Counted from the stretch's first letter, positions 10,193 to 19,795 are shown. The stretch: DNA of 41,736 bases from Thermoproteota archaeon (GCA_027491455.1 JAOZFL010000169.1:1-41736); one strand, 5' to 3'. A program made the numbers and translations. The notes: generated by a model from the letters alone, not told the origin.

Positions 10193-11134
10193 TTAGAAGC
10201 CCTTTTCAAAGGGGCCCAAGTGAAAGTAAAGCTCTAAATCCATTTTCACCCTTTTTAGCTCTCCACCAATAAAAACAAAGCTGTCTCCTTTAACATCCAT
10301 TACAAAGCCGCTTAAAAACACATTTATTTCTACATATTCTTTTTCCACTCCGTTTTCATCTGTCAAGTTGTATGTGTAAACATTAATAGTTTTGTTTATT
10401 TCTAGAAGTATTTTAAGCTTTGAAAGCAGCTTACTGCTTGAATCTATACCAGTTACATTTTCAAGTATTTCAATAATTTCCCTATCCATTAAACTCGCAA
10501 CTTTATCTTTTAACTCATTTGTGGTTAGGTTAGATGTTAAGTTTGTCCATGAGAAATTTATTTTCAGGTTTTTAAGTGCTTTTAAAATTCTATATAAAAG
10601 GAAAATCCTCACTGGGTGAGTTACTGACATTTTAACGTTATGATTCAAATTGGAGTTTCCATGTTTATCTTTTATGTGGAGGTTTAACTGTATACCCACA
10701 AACACTGCCCCTCTATCTATTTCTCTACTCCCAATTGTTCCGCTAAGGATCACTTTGTTATATTTTTCATCTGCAAGTTTATGTCCTGTCAACTCCCTCA
10801 AAGTTACTTTGCAATCTGCATCCAAAGAAATCCCCTTTGATCTAAACCTCTGTTTCTCTTTTTCCATCCAACCTTGAAGTGTTTCAACCCCTAATTTAAG
10901 GTTTTCTTCAGGGTTTAAACCATTTAACGCAATTTCATTTATTTTGACATCTAGGTAATCACGTAAGCGAAGCAGCAAATGTGCAATTGTGACTTTTTCT
11001 GTGAATTCAACTCTTTGCATGCTGCCCAAACTCTTAATGTATTCTGATCTATCCACGTGGGGAGTGAAGATGAAGAGTGTTACACCTAGAATCAATATCC
11101 CAAGAGTGAAAAGGAAAGGAAATGGTTTACTCAA
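10193..11134 (-). CDS. Single-pass secreted/cell-surface protein, distal gene of the pilus-like operon
   Basis: N-terminal TM FPFLFTLGILILGVTLFIF, large extracytoplasmic region with NxS/T sites; 4-nt overlap with the next gene. Confidence 0.65.
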   Translation of the reverse strand: MSKPFPFLFTLGILILGVTLFIFTPHVDRSEYIKSLGSMQRVEFTEKVTIAHLLLRLRDYLDVKINEIALNGLNPEENLKLGVETLQGWMEKEKQRFRSKGISLDADCKVTLRELTGHKLADEKYNKVILSGTIGSREIDRGAVFVGIQLNLHIKDKHGNSNLNHNVKMSVTHPVRIFLLYRILKALKNLKINFSWTNLTSNLTTNELKDKVASLMDREIIEILENVTGIDSSSKLLSKLKILLEINKTINVYTYNLTDENGVEKEYVEINVFLSGFVMDVKGDSFVFIGGELKRVKMDLELYFHLGPFEKGF

Positions 11135-11508
11135 CTTTTAATCCCCACTGAAACATTGATTTTAACATTCAACCCATATATTTCAAGTTCATCCTCTGAA
11201 AAACTGTAAAATCCCATGCTTTGGCAGCCGAACACCCGTGTTTCATTATTGATTGACAATGTAAATGCTGTTGATAAACCAGAAGAATTAACTTCTCTGA
11301 AAAGGTTTTCTGGGTTTGAAATCCCCCAAATCACTTTTAAAAGTAATCCTTTGTAGTAAAGATTTTCAATCAGTTTATTTGATTTCTCCCTAAAAAGAAA
11401 AATTTTAGTAACTGGTTTATTCACTGGTGAAAATGTATAATAAGCTGCGAATCCTATTGCTAAAAGTAGAGCTAAAACACCATCAAATATTATTAGGCTT
11501 CTCACCAT
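11131..11508 (-). CDS. Pilin-like small N-terminal-TM protein
   Basis: MVRSLIIFDGVLALLLAIGFAAYYTFSP..., beta-rich C-terminus; operon context. Confidence 0.6.
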   Translation of the reverse strand: MVRSLIIFDGVLALLLAIGFAAYYTFSPVNKPVTKIFLFREKSNKLIENLYYKGLLLKVIWGISNPENLFREVNSSGLSTAFTLSINNETRVFGCQSMGFYSFSEDELEIYGLNVKINVSVGIKS

Positions 11509-11517
11509 TAACCCCTT

Positions 11518-11775
11518 TTATAGATGCATAAGTTTCCATTTCCTTTCCCTTTCAACCCTTACATGTGCTAGGTTAATCAAGGGAATTTCATTAATTTTGC
11601 ATTCATCACGTTTAATGGAACAATAAAATCCGGTATTCATTGAACAGTTTCTTTGAGGTTCAACCACTGGTTTTGTTTCTCTAAAAGCCGGTTGATTCAT
11701 GAAGACAGTGACTAAGAATAAAAGTGCAATTATGAAAAGTGCAAAGGAGAAGGAGAGTTCTAATACTTCATCCAT
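11518..11775 (-). CDS. Pilin-like small N-terminal-TM protein with 3 Cys
   Basis: MDEVLELSFSFALFIIALLFLVTVFM; operon context. Confidence 0.6.
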   Translation of the reverse strand: MDEVLELSFSFALFIIALLFLVTVFMNQPAFRETKPVVEPQRNCSMNTGFYCSIKRDECKINEIPLINLAHVRVERERKWKLMHL

Positions 11776-12170
11776 TATTTAACCCTCTTAGGATGTATCC
11801 AAATCGGAGATATATTTATTGTGTCATTTGGCCCCCCTATCCATGGAGTCTTTACATTAAAACCTGTTTCTAATGAGAAACATGTAGATCCAGGGGTTAA
11901 GCCATTTAAACCTGTGCTGTTTAACAAATAAATGGTTAGGGATTGATTTGACACTAAAACAATGTATTTAAAACCTAGATCCGGCAATTTAAAGGAAACT
12001 GAAATATTTTTCTGGATTGAAAACTCTATAACGCTCCTTAAATCAACTAAGAGCACTGATGAAGCAGTTTCCAACCCCCATTTATAAATGACCAATGAAG
12101 CTTTAAGTGAAACAAAAAGGCCAATCAAACCTATCAAGTAATATATTGTTATTGGTATAGCCCTATGCAC
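11775..12170 (-). CDS. Pilin-like small N-terminal-TM protein
   Basis: PITIYYLIGLIGLFVSLKASLVIYKW...; 1-nt overlap with the neighbour. Confidence 0.6.
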   Translation of the reverse strand: MHRAIPITIYYLIGLIGLFVSLKASLVIYKWGLETASSVLLVDLRSVIEFSIQKNISVSFKLPDLGFKYIVLVSNQSLTIYLLNSTGLNGLTPGSTCFSLETGFNVKTPWIGGPNDTINISPIWIHPKRVK

Positions 12171-12179
12171 TTCATCACC

Positions 12180-12572
12180 TCAACTCACCTCTATTTCCAC
12201 ATGTTCAGAATCCCCTTTTAGTGAAACCCTGTAATATCCATCTTCAGGTACCTTTAAGGTTTCAAACTTTACCTTGAAAGGGTAACACCTGTTTACAGAT
12301 GTTCCCCCTAAACAAAAAACCAATATGTACTGAGAATTGTTCTTCTGAACCCCTATTTCAAGGTTTTTTGGGAGGAAAAGGGTTAGTTCTTCTCTTCCAC
12401 CCCCTATAACAAGGTAAATTGCTTCATCCAGGTCACATGCAATTTTGTCGAGTAAGGAACGGGTTGATTTCCACTGGATTAAAAAGTAGTCTTCAGTTAA
12501 GGCATTAAGGGTTAAGAGTAGCAATGAGAATCCAAGAGCTAAAATAAGAGCTGATGTTATCACTTCATTCAT
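12180..12572 (-). CDS. Pilin-like small N-terminal-TM protein
   Basis: MNEVITSALILALGFSLLLLTLNALTEDYF (acidic residue followed by hydrophobic helix, flagellin/pilin-like), beta-rich C-terminus. Confidence 0.62.
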   Translation of the reverse strand: MNEVITSALILALGFSLLLLTLNALTEDYFLIQWKSTRSLLDKIACDLDEAIYLVIGGGREELTLFLPKNLEIGVQKNNSQYILVFCLGGTSVNRCYPFKVKFETLKVPEDGYYRVSLKGDSEHVEIEVS

Positions 12573-12587
12573 TTGTTTTTCACCGTT

Positions 12588-13277
12588 TCACCTGAAAAAA
12601 GACCAAAAGAAGTTATGGGAGACCAGGAAGACAGCTACATAGATTAAACAGTAGAAGATTGAGTCCTTCACAATTTTCGCAGTCATAACACTGTTAAAAA
12701 ATATTAAAAGGGAGAAAGGAAAAACTAGGTAGTTGTCTGACAATGAAACTTGAGTCGATGTTTTAAATGAATTGAATAAGTAATAAAGTTTTATCAGTCC
12801 CCCCAAGGTAAATGAGAAAATAGTGTTAAGAATCCTTGCTTCAATTCTCTTAACCTTAAATATGTTTTCTCTTTCCTTTTTAAGGTTTAAAAAGGAAATT
12901 AATTCATTTGAAGCATCCATTAATCTTTCTCCAGTTATTAGGTGATCTAGTTTGGAGAGTTTCATGGTTTCAAGTACTTGCTGAATAGATTTATGCTGCT
13001 CCATATCCACTTTTAATTCATCAATAACTTCTAGGAGGGTTTTCTTTCCATGTATTAAGTCTATACACAGGGATTTCACCCTTAGAATGTCTGAGTCTTT
13101 AGCTGATTCTATAAAGGATTTTTCGGGGCTCTTACCCAGAACCATGTTTGAACCAACCTTTCTGATGAAGAAAATCATGTTTTTTTCCTCTTCAATTGTT
13201 AATTTCATGTTTTCTCTCAGTATCAGTTTCTTAATGCCTCTGTACAAGGCACTAAACTTTTTTATGCCTTGAATCAT
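12588..13277 (-). CDS. Type II secretion system F (T2SF/TadB/TadC-like) platform protein
   Basis: Helical cytoplasmic domain (GKSPEKSFIESAKDSDILRVKSLCIDLIHGKKTLLEVIDEL) followed by C-terminal TMs; next to a second T2SF-like gene and the ATPase. Confidence 0.65.
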   Translation of the reverse strand: MIQGIKKFSALYRGIKKLILRENMKLTIEEEKNMIFFIRKVGSNMVLGKSPEKSFIESAKDSDILRVKSLCIDLIHGKKTLLEVIDELKVDMEQHKSIQQVLETMKLSKLDHLITGERLMDASNELISFLNLKKERENIFKVKRIEARILNTIFSFTLGGLIKLYYLFNSFKTSTQVSLSDNYLVFPFSLLIFFNSVMTAKIVKDSIFYCLIYVAVFLVSHNFFWSFFR

Positions 13278-13284
13278 TTCTTTC

Positions 13285-14094
13285 TCACTTTTGAAGGTTA
13301 AACATTTTAATTGAAACCGAAAACCAAACCACGAAAATAATGGTCAATATGGAGGGGTTTAGACTATAAAGAGACCCAATAAGTGTGATTATAAGGGAGT
13401 ATATGTATCCTAGGGTGAGGAACAAGGTAAGTTTAAGGGTTATTTCCTGGTTTATTTTCCTGTATCTTCGCTTTATACTTTCCCTAGCTGCCTTGGAAGC
13501 TAATTTCAATGATTCATACATGTTTAAATAATTAAGGGATAACAAAAGACTCTTTATCTCTTCTTTAAACGGGATTCTTTTCTCCATAATATAATTAACC
13601 AAGGAGTCGAGGGGGTGTTCCCCTCTAATATATATTTTCCTGTACAGATCTGCAAAGTCGCTGCTTATTCCTCTAAGGTTAGCTAAAGAAACATTTTTCA
13701 CCGCTGTAGTTATATTCATGGTGCTAATTAAAGATAAACCTATACATTCAATGAGGTCCACAGAGACCTCTCCGTACCTTTCAATTGTGTTTTCGTAAAG
13801 GTAATTTCCTAAACCCGGTAAAACCACAAAGTACAGGCTGAACAAGAAAAGGATTAAAGAGAGGATTATCTCTGCTCTAAGGGATAAAAAGAACCCTAGA
13901 ATAATGGTTAAGAGTGAAAAGAGGAGTATAGAGACAGCAGCTGCAGATTTAATTTCCACAGAGCAATACGGTATCCCTTTACTTTTTAAGGCAAAGTCTA
14001 ATCTTTCATCTGGTGAGAAATATCTACCCACCAACCGTGTTGAAGAAGAAATAAATTTGTCAATGGGTTTCAGCAGCCATAATCGTCTTTTCAA
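13285..14094 (-). CDS. Type II secretion system F (FlaJ/TadC-like) platform protein
   Basis: Paired TMs, cytoplasmic domain (IECIGLSLISTMNITTAVKNVSLANLRGISSDFADLYRKIYIRGEHPLDSLVNYI), C-terminal TMs. Confidence 0.75.
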   Translation of the reverse strand: MKRRLWLLKPIDKFISSSTRLVGRYFSPDERLDFALKSKGIPYCSVEIKSAAAVSILLFSLLTIILGFFLSLRAEIILSLILFLFSLYFVVLPGLGNYLYENTIERYGEVSVDLIECIGLSLISTMNITTAVKNVSLANLRGISSDFADLYRKIYIRGEHPLDSLVNYIMEKRIPFKEEIKSLLLSLNYLNMYESLKLASKAARESIKRRYRKINQEITLKLTLFLTLGYIYSLIITLIGSLYSLNPSILTIIFVVWFSVSIKMFNLQK

Positions 14095-16000
14095 CCTCTA
14101 AACCCCTAATACGCCTGGTTAATTCACTTAATGATAGGTTTCCCGCCCTTAAATCTTCAAGCATATATTTAATCTTCGAAATCTGGTCATCAAACTCCCT
14201 CTTGGTTAACCCTTGTAATTCAAGAATTCTTTTGACAGGTTTCAGCTTAGATTGATCCCTTATTGTTTTTTCAGCTCTTCCCTTTTCTGGAACCCATTTA
14301 AAGCTGAACTTAAACTCATCTACCCCTGGGTGGCAAATGGACCCCAACCTCCTAGTGACAACTGGTCCCTTAACAATTTTCTTAAGTGAGATTATTGTTT
14401 CAACGGGGTTTAAACTGAACTTCCACTTCAACCACTTCTCACTTAGTTCCTCTAAACTTTTAGAATGAGTGGTTGCCATGCTCCCTATCCCGCTTTCAAC
14501 AGATAAAATAAATGCTTCTATTTCATCGGGTTTCCTAAGCTCTCCTATATAGAGGAAATCAGGGTTTCTCCATAGAGATTTATAGATCTCATTTACTTTT
14601 ACACTTTCCCTTTCAGTTTTAATCTCTAGAGGGGGGACCTCGTAAAGTACATGTTGAACCCCGTAAGGGTTAAAATCCATTATTTCACGTACATCTTCAA
14701 TGGAAATAAGTCTTTTATCAGGTCCCAAGAAGGGTAAAAGTGCATTTGCAAGTGTAGTTTTCCCTGAACTTGTAGGTCCAGTGATCAGTATAGATGTACA
14801 ATTTTTGATTAGCCAAACAAGCAGTGAAGCTGCTTCGCTATTCAGCATCTCTTTTTTAATAAGCTCTGGAAGAGTTAATTTATGTATGTGTAAGTTCCTT
14901 ATATCCAGGGCATGTGTTGAAAGGGGAGGGGCATCGTAGCTGATCCTTGCTTTGTAGTATTTCCCAATAAGGTCTACTTTCACACTTGGCTGCTTATAAG
15001 TTATAACCCCATAGTTATCGGTTGAGATTAAGGATTCTATTTTCTTCACCAAGTTCACGTCCATTTTAACCTCTGTTAGACACTTCCCCAGCTCTGAATG
15101 TTCAATGTGCAGGTTTCTTCCATAAACTCCATAAACCTCATTTATTTCGCTTTCAATATATATGAATGGGAATATCTCCTCTATTTTAGTGTTTGTTGAA
15201 GCTAGTTCAAGTGATAAATCCTTTATTTCTTCAGATCCTAAGTTTGGTAAATATTTTTCTAGGTAGGACTTGGCAAGAGCAACCCTAGTTTCTAGTATTT
15301 CTTCAAAGGACATGTTTAAAATGTCCATTTCAGAGTTATCTAGTTGGTGCACTATTTTCTTTAGAAATAAATCATCCAACCCAAGTTTAGATGAAATCTT
15401 CTTTATTTTTAATAATGTGCTCTGTCCATTTCCCTTAAGGAAAAAGTATCCGAAAGGCCCCCTCCAATTCTCTTCTATAAGAACTAGGTTTCCTATCTCT
15501 TCTTTTTTGGTTATTTGTTCTCTTTTTTTAACCCTTAAAACTTTTCTTTTAATTACTTCCTCATAAACTTCGACACCACGTTCCCTGTAGTCATGGAGAA
15601 ACCTTTTTATTAGATGTGTTTTTCTTAATTTTTTAGTTATTTTCCTAAGGCTTTTGGACTTGTTTGATTCTTCATTTAACTCTAAGAATCCTTGGATAGG
15701 GTTTTGCTTCTGTTTTTCATAGATTCCCCTGTGGATTCCTCTTTCAGCGTCACTTAGTTTAATGAAGTTCTTTGCAAACGTAGATAGGTAATTGATTATT
15801 AATTCAAGGTCCACTTGACATGTGAATTTTGACGAGTCCAGTATTAGTTTTTTTGAATCATCTAGACCCAGCTTACCCTTCAGTATATCATTTAAAACAC
15901 ATCTGATGCATTGCAGGGCAATTGGTAATTGTATGCAATTACATGATTTAATGTTCATGCTTAGACACCACTTTTCATCTTTGAGTTCCTTCTGGGACAA
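14060..16000 (-). CDS. Archaeal type II/IV secretion (TadA/VirB11/GspE-like) ATPase
   Basis: Walker A TGPTSSGKTTLANALL, ISIEDVREI, Walker B-type PDFLYIGELRKPDE, ATTHSKSLEEL; N-terminal CNC-x9-CIRC cluster. Confidence 0.92.
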   Translation of the reverse strand: MSQKELKDEKWCLSMNIKSCNCIQLPIALQCIRCVLNDILKGKLGLDDSKKLILDSSKFTCQVDLELIINYLSTFAKNFIKLSDAERGIHRGIYEKQKQNPIQGFLELNEESNKSKSLRKITKKLRKTHLIKRFLHDYRERGVEVYEEVIKRKVLRVKKREQITKKEEIGNLVLIEENWRGPFGYFFLKGNGQSTLLKIKKISSKLGLDDLFLKKIVHQLDNSEMDILNMSFEEILETRVALAKSYLEKYLPNLGSEEIKDLSLELASTNTKIEEIFPFIYIESEINEVYGVYGRNLHIEHSELGKCLTEVKMDVNLVKKIESLISTDNYGVITYKQPSVKVDLIGKYYKARISYDAPPLSTHALDIRNLHIHKLTLPELIKKEMLNSEAASLLVWLIKNCTSILITGPTSSGKTTLANALLPFLGPDKRLISIEDVREIMDFNPYGVQHVLYEVPPLEIKTERESVKVNEIYKSLWRNPDFLYIGELRKPDEIEAFILSVESGIGSMATTHSKSLEELSEKWLKWKFSLNPVETIISLKKIVKGPVVTRRLGSICHPGVDEFKFSFKWVPEKGRAEKTIRDQSKLKPVKRILELQGLTKREFDDQISKIKYMLEDLRAGNLSLSELTRRIRGLEVEKTIMAAETH

Positions 16001-16106
16001 GGTAAAGAGTTGAGGAATATGAAAAGAAAAATTTTCCTTAGAAAAAATTTTTCAAAATAAAACTTATTAAAGAGAGAATCATATAGATAATTTTTACCGG
16101 GTTGAA

Positions 16107-16298
16107 ATGAATAAGATAGTTGAGTTTTCCCTCATTCTCTTTTTAGCTGTTTCATTTGTTTTATTGGTTTACAGTACATATATAGACAAGGAAATGAATT
16201 TTCTAACTGAGTTCTTTATAGCCCTTCAGGGATCAAAAGAGAACCTTGTAAGCTTTATAGCGAAATTTCTTTACCGATTTCTTCACTTCTCTACATAA
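16107..16298 (+). CDS. Small single-pass membrane protein, divergent from the secretion ATPase
   Basis: MNKIVEFSLILFLAVSFVLLVYSTYIDK... Confidence 0.4.
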   Translation: MNKIVEFSLILFLAVSFVLLVYSTYIDKEMNFLTEFFIALQGSKENLVSFIAKFLYRFLHFST

Positions 16299-16825
16299 AA
16301 GGAAAGTAAACAGGTTTTAGCGAGGAACACTACAGTTTCTTCTTTAATTTAGCCCTTCCTTTGACTTTTAAAGTTTTTAAGATGTTTAAGTGTTTAAAAA
16401 CCTTGGATTAGAGGCACGTGGAGATGTTATAAGTGTATTAAATGTGGTTATCCACTTCAGGGTGGATTGGTCATCTAAGTAGTGGCACACCCCTACTTCT
16501 AAATGGAGTGAAGTGGAAGCCTAAAAGGGCGATGAACAAAGGATCAATGGAAAACTTTAGAAGCAAGAAACCCATAGGTTTCAGCCATAGAGGTACCATA
16601 AACCCATTATTTCTCGTCTATAATTCAAGAGACTTAACCGTGGCCATGAAGTGAAAACGATGAAAAACTAATGAACATAGAGCCGGTAAAACCCTTAGAA
16701 GCAGAGGTCCAGCTTTTGGAAAGGGGATTGTCAAACTTTTAAATTAAGGTGGACATTCATTGAAATAATAGGGGACTCCGTAAATGCTTTTGATCACTTC
16801 TCATCATTGTGTAAGGAGAATTTAA

Positions 16826-18265
16826 ATGACGGAGAGAGAGGGAAGCATGGGTTTTCCTGGGAAAAGATATCTAATAGAAAACTTTAACCTAAACAAGGAG
16901 GAACTAGAGGATTTTATAGATTTTCTTTTAAGAACATTTATTAAGCCAAGAACCCCAAATATCTCAGATTTAAAGGTTGAAAAGACAAGTGAAGGTGCCC
17001 ATGTATCCCTCATTTACTTTTTATTCTCTCCATATGGAAAATGGGAGCTGAAAATTCACTTTGATATATCTGAAAAACTTATCGTTGAAATTAAAGGAGA
17101 TATGGTTAAACCATTAGTGAATCAACTGTTAAGTGAGATTCATGGTTTAGCCCAAACATACAAGTTAACAAAGGGAAAGGGATCCATTTACTTGAACTTT
17201 TTAGAAGGAGAGAAACCAGCTGAGGAGCTTGAACGAGCTCCGAGCGGTTACGGTGTTTTTTCCAGGAATTTAATAGGTGTTTACATGGTTATCATGGGGT
17301 TAATGATTTTTCTCTTTTTCTTCTTCGGCTTTTACGCTTTTTTCACCTTGCTTATGGTTCAATTTGGCATTTTCCTCTTCTCCGATAAGATAATGTATAA
17401 CATGGGAACATGGCGGCTGAAAGAGGATAAGAGAAACCTTTTAATGGTTAAATTAAAGGTTCCCATAGATCAATTCACCTCCTTACTAAGAAAGTACTGG
17501 TCCAAGATACCTGAGATAAAGATGAAGATGTTTGAGAAAACATCTAATTGGACCAAGAAACTCGCAAAGGAAGATGTTTTAAAGGTTTTCTGGGATTATG
17601 GGATCAATGCAAAGCTGAAAGACATTGATATATCAGCTGTAGATGTAATGGGAGTAGTGGGGAGAGCAGCTAAAAAACTTTCTATCAAAACCCCTAAAGT
17701 TTCTCTTTTAAATATTATTACACCTAATGCAGCCGCTACAGGGCCTAGTCAAAGTAAATCAACCATTGCAATTACAACGGGCTTGATCGCAATTGCAAAT
17801 GAAGATGAACTTGAAACCGTAGTAGGCCATGAGCTTGGCCACATAAAAAACAAGGATCCCTTCCTGCTCTTGCTGATCAGTATGGTCATTGAAACCGCTA
17901 GGATTTTCCTTTTCTTCACATTTTTCTATCCATTAGCTGTGCTTTATTTCTTTGTAGGCATCACAGTAATTTTCTTCTTAGCCAAAATGCTTGAGATAAG
18001 AGCGGATTTAGAGACAATAATTTGGCTTGGAAAACCACTTTACTTTGCCGACATACTCAAAAAACTTGAGTATCACAGCCCAATTAAGAGACCAAAATCT
18101 ATATTCACATGGTTTGCATGGGAAACTCATCCTCCAATGTATTTTAGGGTTAAATTAGCCGAGGAAATGGCGAATAAAACTTTTGAGAGAAAACCTAGTA
18201 CAACTTTAATGGCCTTTAAAAAGCTCATTCAAGGTTTCTTCGAAGATTTAACCCAAAGCTTTTAG
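16826..18265 (+). CDS. M48-family (HtpX-like) membrane metalloprotease with about 130-aa N-terminal extension
   Basis: VVGHELGHIKNKDP zinc motif, downstream EIRADLE, flanking TMs. Confidence 0.88.
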   Translation: MTEREGSMGFPGKRYLIENFNLNKEELEDFIDFLLRTFIKPRTPNISDLKVEKTSEGAHVSLIYFLFSPYGKWELKIHFDISEKLIVEIKGDMVKPLVNQLLSEIHGLAQTYKLTKGKGSIYLNFLEGEKPAEELERAPSGYGVFSRNLIGVYMVIMGLMIFLFFFFGFYAFFTLLMVQFGIFLFSDKIMYNMGTWRLKEDKRNLLMVKLKVPIDQFTSLLRKYWSKIPEIKMKMFEKTSNWTKKLAKEDVLKVFWDYGINAKLKDIDISAVDVMGVVGRAAKKLSIKTPKVSLLNIITPNAAATGPSQSKSTIAITTGLIAIANEDELETVVGHELGHIKNKDPFLLLLISMVIETARIFLFFTFFYPLAVLYFFVGITVIFFLAKMLEIRADLETIIWLGKPLYFADILKKLEYHSPIKRPKSIFTWFAWETHPPMYFRVKLAEEMANKTFERKPSTTLMAFKKLIQGFFEDLTQSF

Positions 18266-18325
18266 TTTATTGGTCTCAACTTTGATCCAGGATATTTCTT
18301 TCATGGTAATTTATTTAACTATGAT

Positions 18326-19594
18326 TTAAAGGACTCCGTACATCTTCAGTATAGCTATAAGGATGAAAGTGGCCATTGAATCTGAAACCGAGGCTACAAC
18401 TGGGATCACAAAGTTGTCAGGGTCCAACCCCCTCTTAAAAGTTAAAACTGCCATCGACAATGAAAGTAGTGTAGCGAAAGCGAAACCTAAAAGATTACAG
18501 GTAACTGCAACCTTGACCATGAAGCCTAATTTAACGGTTAAATTAGTGTAAACAGATAATAAGAAGCCTATTGAACCATAGATAGCGTGCATGAAGAAAG
18601 CAGCTGCTTCGACAGCTGATAAATCTACAAATAAAGTTTTCACAGCACTTTTAAAAGAGGAAACATAGCCTAAAGCTATCTTAGTTGTGGCCATTGATCC
18701 AGTAGCGCTTCCTATGTCGCCTAAGGCATCTATCAGGACAGGATACAAAATGAGAACCCCAAGATTTCCTTCAATCACTCCTCTAAACCTTGCAAGAATC
18801 ATTCCATTAAAGGATCCAAACAAGCTGGAAAAGAAAACCACAGGTCCTCCTTCTTTAAGTGTTCTTTTAAAAAGTTCTTCTCTTGAGAACCTTTTGATCA
18901 TTAATAATGCAGTTAAGATAAACAATGAACAAACAATCATGTTAAAGGCTAAAGTAGCTAGGGTGAATGATAAAACGAGGTAAATATTTACTACAAGGAA
19001 AAAAGTAACAATTACATCGTTCAAAGTTGACATTACCGGGTAAACCAGTAAGTCAGGGTCAAGTCCTCTTTTAAAGCTTTCAAAGGCAACAGCTAATGTT
19101 ATCGGAAGAGTAAAGGCAACGGCTTCGAGACACACAACTGTTGGTATAAAAATATAGAAAGGTAAATCGGGAAGTGCAGCCTGGGAAACAAATAAATTCA
19201 TGAGAAAAGAAATAAAACCTATACCAAGAGTATCCACTAATGTTAAAACCAAGATAGCGGAAATTAAATTATAGAAATCATCTGTGTTACGCCTGAAACA
19301 GGTTTTTATCTGTCCTGTGTGAAGCATTGTACCTAGTTTACCTGAGAGAATACCACTTATGTCTCCTCTAATGGTTAAAATTGGTGGAAAAATACCTAGT
19401 ATCCATGGATAGATCGCTAGTAGGCTTGAGAAGATAGCTATTAATCGACCTGAGAACAATCCCCCTGCATCGAAGGCCAAGAATAAAGCTGCTTGGAAAA
19501 GCACTGAAAGGAATTTTGAGGTAACCTGGTAAAAATTTGTTTCCTTTGCCCCATGGCAAACCACTTCCACAACGTAGCCCTGAAATGTAGCCAT
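18326..19594 (-). CDS. SLC41/MgtE-type divalent cation transporter, two tandem MgtE-like membrane repeats, no CBS domains
   Basis: PPILTIRGDISGILSGKLGTMLHTGQ and YPVLIDALGDIGSATGSMATTKIALG repeats. Confidence 0.85.
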   Translation of the reverse strand: MATFQGYVVEVVCHGAKETNFYQVTSKFLSVLFQAALFLAFDAGGLFSGRLIAIFSSLLAIYPWILGIFPPILTIRGDISGILSGKLGTMLHTGQIKTCFRRNTDDFYNLISAILVLTLVDTLGIGFISFLMNLFVSQAALPDLPFYIFIPTVVCLEAVAFTLPITLAVAFESFKRGLDPDLLVYPVMSTLNDVIVTFFLVVNIYLVLSFTLATLAFNMIVCSLFILTALLMIKRFSREELFKRTLKEGGPVVFFSSLFGSFNGMILARFRGVIEGNLGVLILYPVLIDALGDIGSATGSMATTKIALGYVSSFKSAVKTLFVDLSAVEAAAFFMHAIYGSIGFLLSVYTNLTVKLGFMVKVAVTCNLLGFAFATLLSLSMAVLTFKRGLDPDNFVIPVVASVSDSMATFILIAILKMYGVL

Positions 19595-19768
19595 GTAAAA
19601 GTTCGGCTACATAGACTGACCAATTGAATAATTTTTAAATGTTTATGTTATTCAGTTGAAAATAAAAGGCTTTTTTCAGAATACTTAGAGGCCACTAATA
19701 CCTTAGGTTTCCCTCATGAACCAGTTCCTTGCATATTTAGAGAAATACTCTAAAAGATTTATTCACAC

Positions 19769-19795
19769 AAGTTTCTCCGGGGCCCGGAGAAACTT
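19769..19795. repeat. Perfect 13+1+13 inverted repeat AAGTTTCTCCGGG-G-CCCGGAGAAACTT
   Basis: Direct reading; lies between the transporter start (19594) and serS (19896). Confidence 0.95.
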
